Assembly (NCBI GenBank): GCA_029932795.1
Contig: JAOZPL010000059.1
Coordinates: 1 to 8,891, forward strand
DNA from: Candidatus Zixiibacteriota bacterium
GTDB lineage: Bacteria; Zixibacteria; MSB-5A5; GN15; FEB-12
Direction: 5' to 3'
DNA: 8,891 bases
Shown here: positions 7,017 through 8,891 of the stretch, one piece after another
Layout of the letters: the number at the start of each line of letters is the position of its first letter
Position numbering within the stretch: the stretch's first letter is position 1
The notes under the pieces: generated by a model
Databases searched by the model: none
Seen by the model: only the letters and a program-made list of their open reading frames with translations
What the model was told of the DNA's origin: nothing
Translations under genes and position numbers: made by a program

Positions 7017-8457
7017 CAGCAGTTTCAAGCCGATGTCCCCAGAACTCACGCAGGCGAGTGACCTGACGCGAAAAGTCATCACATGCCTTCCCAAGAGCAT
7101 CAAACTCAGCCTCGTTCTTTTCCGGTTTTTTTCCTTCACATTGCTGAAACAGGGCTGCAATCTCGTCAATCTGCTTGGTCAACGCTGGAATCATCTCTTT
7201 GGCGAACTCTTCTTTAACGGCAAATTCCGAGGCCGCTTCATCGACAACATCCAAGGCTATATCGGGCAGGTTCCGCTCGCTCAGATAGCGTTTGGCGTAT
7301 TTGACCGAACCGACAAGGGCTGCCTCAGAATAAGATATCTTGTGGTGCTCCTCGTACTTGGGAACCACCCCCTTGACAATCCGCACGGCTTCGTCAAAAG
7401 GCGGCTCTTCCACCTTGACTCTTTCAAAACGGCGATCCAGCGCCTTGTCCTTCTCCAGATGCTTGGTGTATTCCTCCTCGGTTGTGGCTCCTATCAAGCG
7501 GATTTGCCCACGTGCGAGGGCCGGTTTGATGAGGTTGGCGGCCCCCATTCCGGCTCCCGAGTTTCCGGCACCAGCCAGAGTATGAATCTCATCCACAAAG
7601 AGTATTATTTTCCCGCCTGATTTGACCACTTCACCGATCAGGTTTTTGAATCGTTCCTCGAATTCACCTTTATACTTGGCACCGGCTACCAGCGAGCCCA
7701 TATCGAGTGACATCACCTTCACACCCTGAAGCGCCTTTGGCACCGTGTCTTCGATCACGGCTTGTGCGAATCCTTCAACGATGGCTGATTTGCCCACACC
7801 GGCGCCGCCGACCAGCACCGGGCTGTTCTTGCGACGCCGAAGCAGAATCTGGATCACCTGCTGGACTTCTTTTTCACGTCCGATCATCGGATCGAACTCA
7901 CCGGCCGCCGCCTGGTTAGTCATATCAACACAGTAACGAAGCGTACCGGCGACTTTTTTCCTGGTACCTTCGCCAGCCTCCCCCGCGGTCACGGTGGCTG
8001 CCGAGGCGATCTCTTCCACCGATTTGCTGTCCGCAATGGCCTTGTAGAAATCTTCTTTGGTTACACCAACCTTCTCGCGGACGTATCCGGACAGCCGGGA
8101 TTTGGGATCAAAGGCGGCGATGAGAATGTGTTCCGGTTCTACCAGCGCATCGTATAGTTTTGCCTTTTCTTCGGAGGCCTGAGCCAGCACTTCCTGGACC
8201 GCCGGTGAGGTACCCAGACTATCACGGACGGTCGTGCGACGGGGTTGATCTTTGAGATAGGTTTCGATGATCGACTCGACAAACGAAGGGCTTTTGCCGA
8301 GCTGATTGAGCATAGATTCGACCTGAGAGCCCTCGTGCCGAATCACGGCCATCAACAGGTGTTCGATCTCTATCTCCGGGTGCTTGAATGCGGCGGCCAC
8401 TTCCCTGGCGTTTTTCACCACCGCACGTGCATCGGATGAATAACTGGCAATATCCAT
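7000..8457 (-). CDS. clpV: ClpV N-terminal half: substrate-binding N-domain and first AAA+ domain
   Basis: 485 residues and the first gene of the operon. Residues 1-145 form the Clp N-domain (double repeat, with IEIEHLLMAVIRHEGS and VEPEHILIAAF), which in ClpV binds the N-terminal helix of TssC. The first AAA+ module spans about 168-405: Walker A GGAGVGKS (217-224), pore loop KYKGEFEERF (261-270), Walker B IILFVDE (284-290), sensor 1 LIGATT (321-326) and DRRFE (341-345). Residues about 407-485 are the first part of the coiled-coil middle domain, where the frame ends in TGA. The two halves add up to about 850 residues, the usual size of one ClpV. A modest AGG lies six bases before the ATG. T6SS context makes ClpV more likely than the housekeeping ClpB, though the domain layout alone does not separate them. 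Confidence 0.92.
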   Translation of the reverse strand: MDIASYSSDARAVVKNAREVAAAFKHPEIEIEHLLMAVIRHEGSQVESMLNQLGKSPSFVESIIETYLKDQPRRTTVRDSLGTSPAVQEVLAQASEEKAKLYDALVEPEHILIAAFDPKSRLSGYVREKVGVTKEDFYKAIADSKSVEEIASAATVTAGEAGEGTRKKVAGTLRYCVDMTNQAAAGEFDPMIGREKEVQQVIQILLRRRKNSPVLVGGAGVGKSAIVEGFAQAVIEDTVPKALQGVKVMSLDMGSLVAGAKYKGEFEERFKNLIGEVVKSGGKIILFVDEIHTLAGAGNSGAGMGAANLIKPALARGQIRLIGATTEEEYTKHLEKDKALDRRFERVKVEEPPFDEAVRIVKGVVPKYEEHHKISYSEAALVGSVKYAKRYLSERNLPDIALDVVDEAASEFAVKEEFAKEMIPALTKQIDEIAALFQQCEGKKPEKNEAEFDALGKACDDFSRQVTRLREFWGHRLETAEKGVV

Positions 8458-8464
8458 TACTAAC
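8458..8464 (-). promoter_or_regulatory. Leader segment and weak ribosome binding site of clpV
   Basis: The ATG at 8457 is preceded by AGG (8466-8464) with a six-base spacer. The GG of this site can pair with an upstream TAACC (8483-8487 pairing 8461-8465). The same upstream bases overlap a competing small hairpin, TTAAG-ACC-CTTAA. Both stems have only five pairs, so control by structure is speculative. Confidence 0.3.
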
Positions 8465-8507
8465 CTGTTACGATTCTTGTCCGGTTAAGGGTCTTAAGAG
8501 ACAGAAT

Positions 8508-8529
8508 GAAGCCCGTTCTAACCGGCTTC
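8508..8529 (-). promoter_or_regulatory. Hairpin in the operon leader
   Basis: GAAGCC and GGCTTC form a perfect 6-bp stem around a 10-base loop. It would start about ten bases into the transcript predicted from the promoter. It lacks a U-run, so it is unlikely to be a terminator. It may stabilise the 5' end of the mRNA. Confidence 0.35.
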
Positions 8530-8540
8530 CTACCTTAACA

Positions 8541-8565
8541 CAATATTCTAACTCTGTCAATATTG
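8541..8565 (-). promoter_or_regulatory. Candidate operator: paired AATATTG boxes across the promoter
   Basis: CAATATT and AATATTG make a perfect 7-bp dyad separated by 11 bases. Because the AATATT core is itself palindromic, the same bases also form a direct repeat with a 17-base period. One half lies in the promoter spacer and the other overlaps the -10 box, a position suited to a repressor. No regulator is identified. Confidence 0.4.
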
Positions 8566-8573
8566 GTTGTCAA
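8545..8573 (-). promoter_or_regulatory. Sigma70-type promoter of the T6SS operon
   Basis: TTGACA at 8573-8568 is a perfect -35 box. A 17-base spacer separates it from TAGAAT at 8550-8545, a five-of-six match to the -10 consensus. The predicted start of transcription is near 8538, giving a leader of about 80 bases before the clpV ATG. It is the only strong promoter I see, so clpV through tssF are probably one transcription unit. Confidence 0.72.
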
Positions 8574-8717
8574 GGTCTTTATCATGTGATCAAGTTACTC
8601 CCTGGTCTGGACACCTACACCTCACAGGATCCCCATCAGATTCACCCCACATCACCCATCAACTAATACTTCTCTGATCCAAGAGTAGACATCAGGACCG
8701 ACACGTTCTCTGCTCCT
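8574..8717. other. Non-coding stretch between the upstream gene and the operon promoter
   Basis: No gene of normal size, tRNA or repeat is visible. There is no clear intrinsic terminator for the upstream gene. A strong AAGGAG just after that gene's stop leads eight bases later into a GTG reading frame of only 13 codons (8663-8704), which I do not call as a gene. Confidence 0.5.
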
Positions 8718-8891
8718 TTACAGCTTAGAAAGGAATTCCCTGAGCCACGCGATTTCAGTTGCCAAATCCTCGTTCGCTTCCACCTGCGAAACGACGGCAG
8801 ACAGGCTGTCTTTGGGAAGCAACCTGGTCCCATCCAACAACCTCCTGCGATACTCGGCTGCTCGCTCTTCCCGTTCCGGAGCATCCGAAAC
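8718..8891 (-). CDS. C-terminal end of an unrecognised protein (runs off right edge)
   Basis: The last 57 codons before a TAA at 8718 are open to the window edge. The peptide is rich in charged and helix-forming residues (PEREERAAEYRRRLL, then SAVVSQVEANEDLATEIAWLREFLSKL), with acidic and basic residues mixed as in a soluble helical protein. This frame looks far more protein-like than the overlapping minus-strand frame that runs to 8663. I do not recognise a family. It is separated from the T6SS operon by a promoter-bearing gap of about 260 bases, so it is probably a separate transcription unit. Confidence 0.55.
   Translation of the reverse strand, partial: VSDAPEREERAAEYRRRLLDGTRLLPKDSLSAVVSQVEANEDLATEIAWLREFLSKL

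Noticed and set aside
6038..7620. Plus-strand frames of 203 and 226 codons opposite clpV
   Set aside because: Both are mirror frames of conserved ATPase sequence and have no recognisable features of their own.
1..8457. Extracellular contractile injection system or phage tail instead of a T6SS
   Set aside because: The TssB/TssC pair, a Bacteroidota-type Hcp, a full VgrG and a ClpB-like two-module ATPase indicate T6SS. Those other systems usually carry a single-module AAA ATPase and different tube and sheath proteins.
5900..8457. Housekeeping ClpB rather than ClpV
   Set aside because: The domain layout is shared, but the gene heads an operon of sheath and spike genes and tssB follows by 27 bases, so ClpV is the better reading.
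8663..8884. A 73-codon minus-strand frame at the right edge
   Set aside because: The overlapping frame ending at 8718 has a far more protein-like composition. The 73-codon product is rich in Cys, Trp, Gly and Pro with no pattern.

Overview
The window is most of one leftward (minus-strand) operon encoding the cytoplasmic part of a type VI secretion system (T6SS). Hcp, TssB, TssC and TssE resemble the Bacteroidota-type (T6SSiii) subclass rather than the proteobacterial one. The organism cannot be named from the sequence. The DNA has roughly balanced base composition. Several genes have strong Shine-Dalgarno sites, and the operon has a near-consensus sigma70 promoter with TTGACA and TAGAAT boxes 17 bases apart. 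Neither is typical of Bacteroidota, so I infer a T6SSiii-like system in another phylum, possibly a relative in the wider FCB group. This is an inference.

Layout, read right to left in the direction of transcription. The right edge holds the last 57 codons of an unrecognised minus-strand gene. A non-coding gap follows (8458-8717) with the promoter, a dyad repeat overlapping it, and a hairpin-containing leader. Next come the two halves of a ClpV-type disaggregase split at the middle domain (7000-8457 and 5900-6997), then tssB (small sheath), tssC (large sheath), hcp/tssD (inner tube), vgrG/tssI (spike), tssE (gp25-like baseplate) and the first 416 codons of tssF (baseplate), which runs off the left edge. 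Perfect-stem hairpins lie in the two longer intergenic gaps, on either side of hcp.

The genes form one machine. TssE, TssF and VgrG build the baseplate and spike. Hcp stacks into the tube, and TssB/TssC polymerise around it as the contractile sheath. ClpV recycles contracted sheath. TssK, TssG, the membrane complex, PAAR proteins and effectors are not in the window, and some probably lie beyond position 1.

The most notable observation is the split clpV. The two halves together have the length and motifs of one complete ATPase. The frames meet within a few bases at a run of five G, so a sixth G, or a -1 ribosomal slip there, would join them. This could be a true split gene, a programmed frameshift, a recent mutation or an assembly error.
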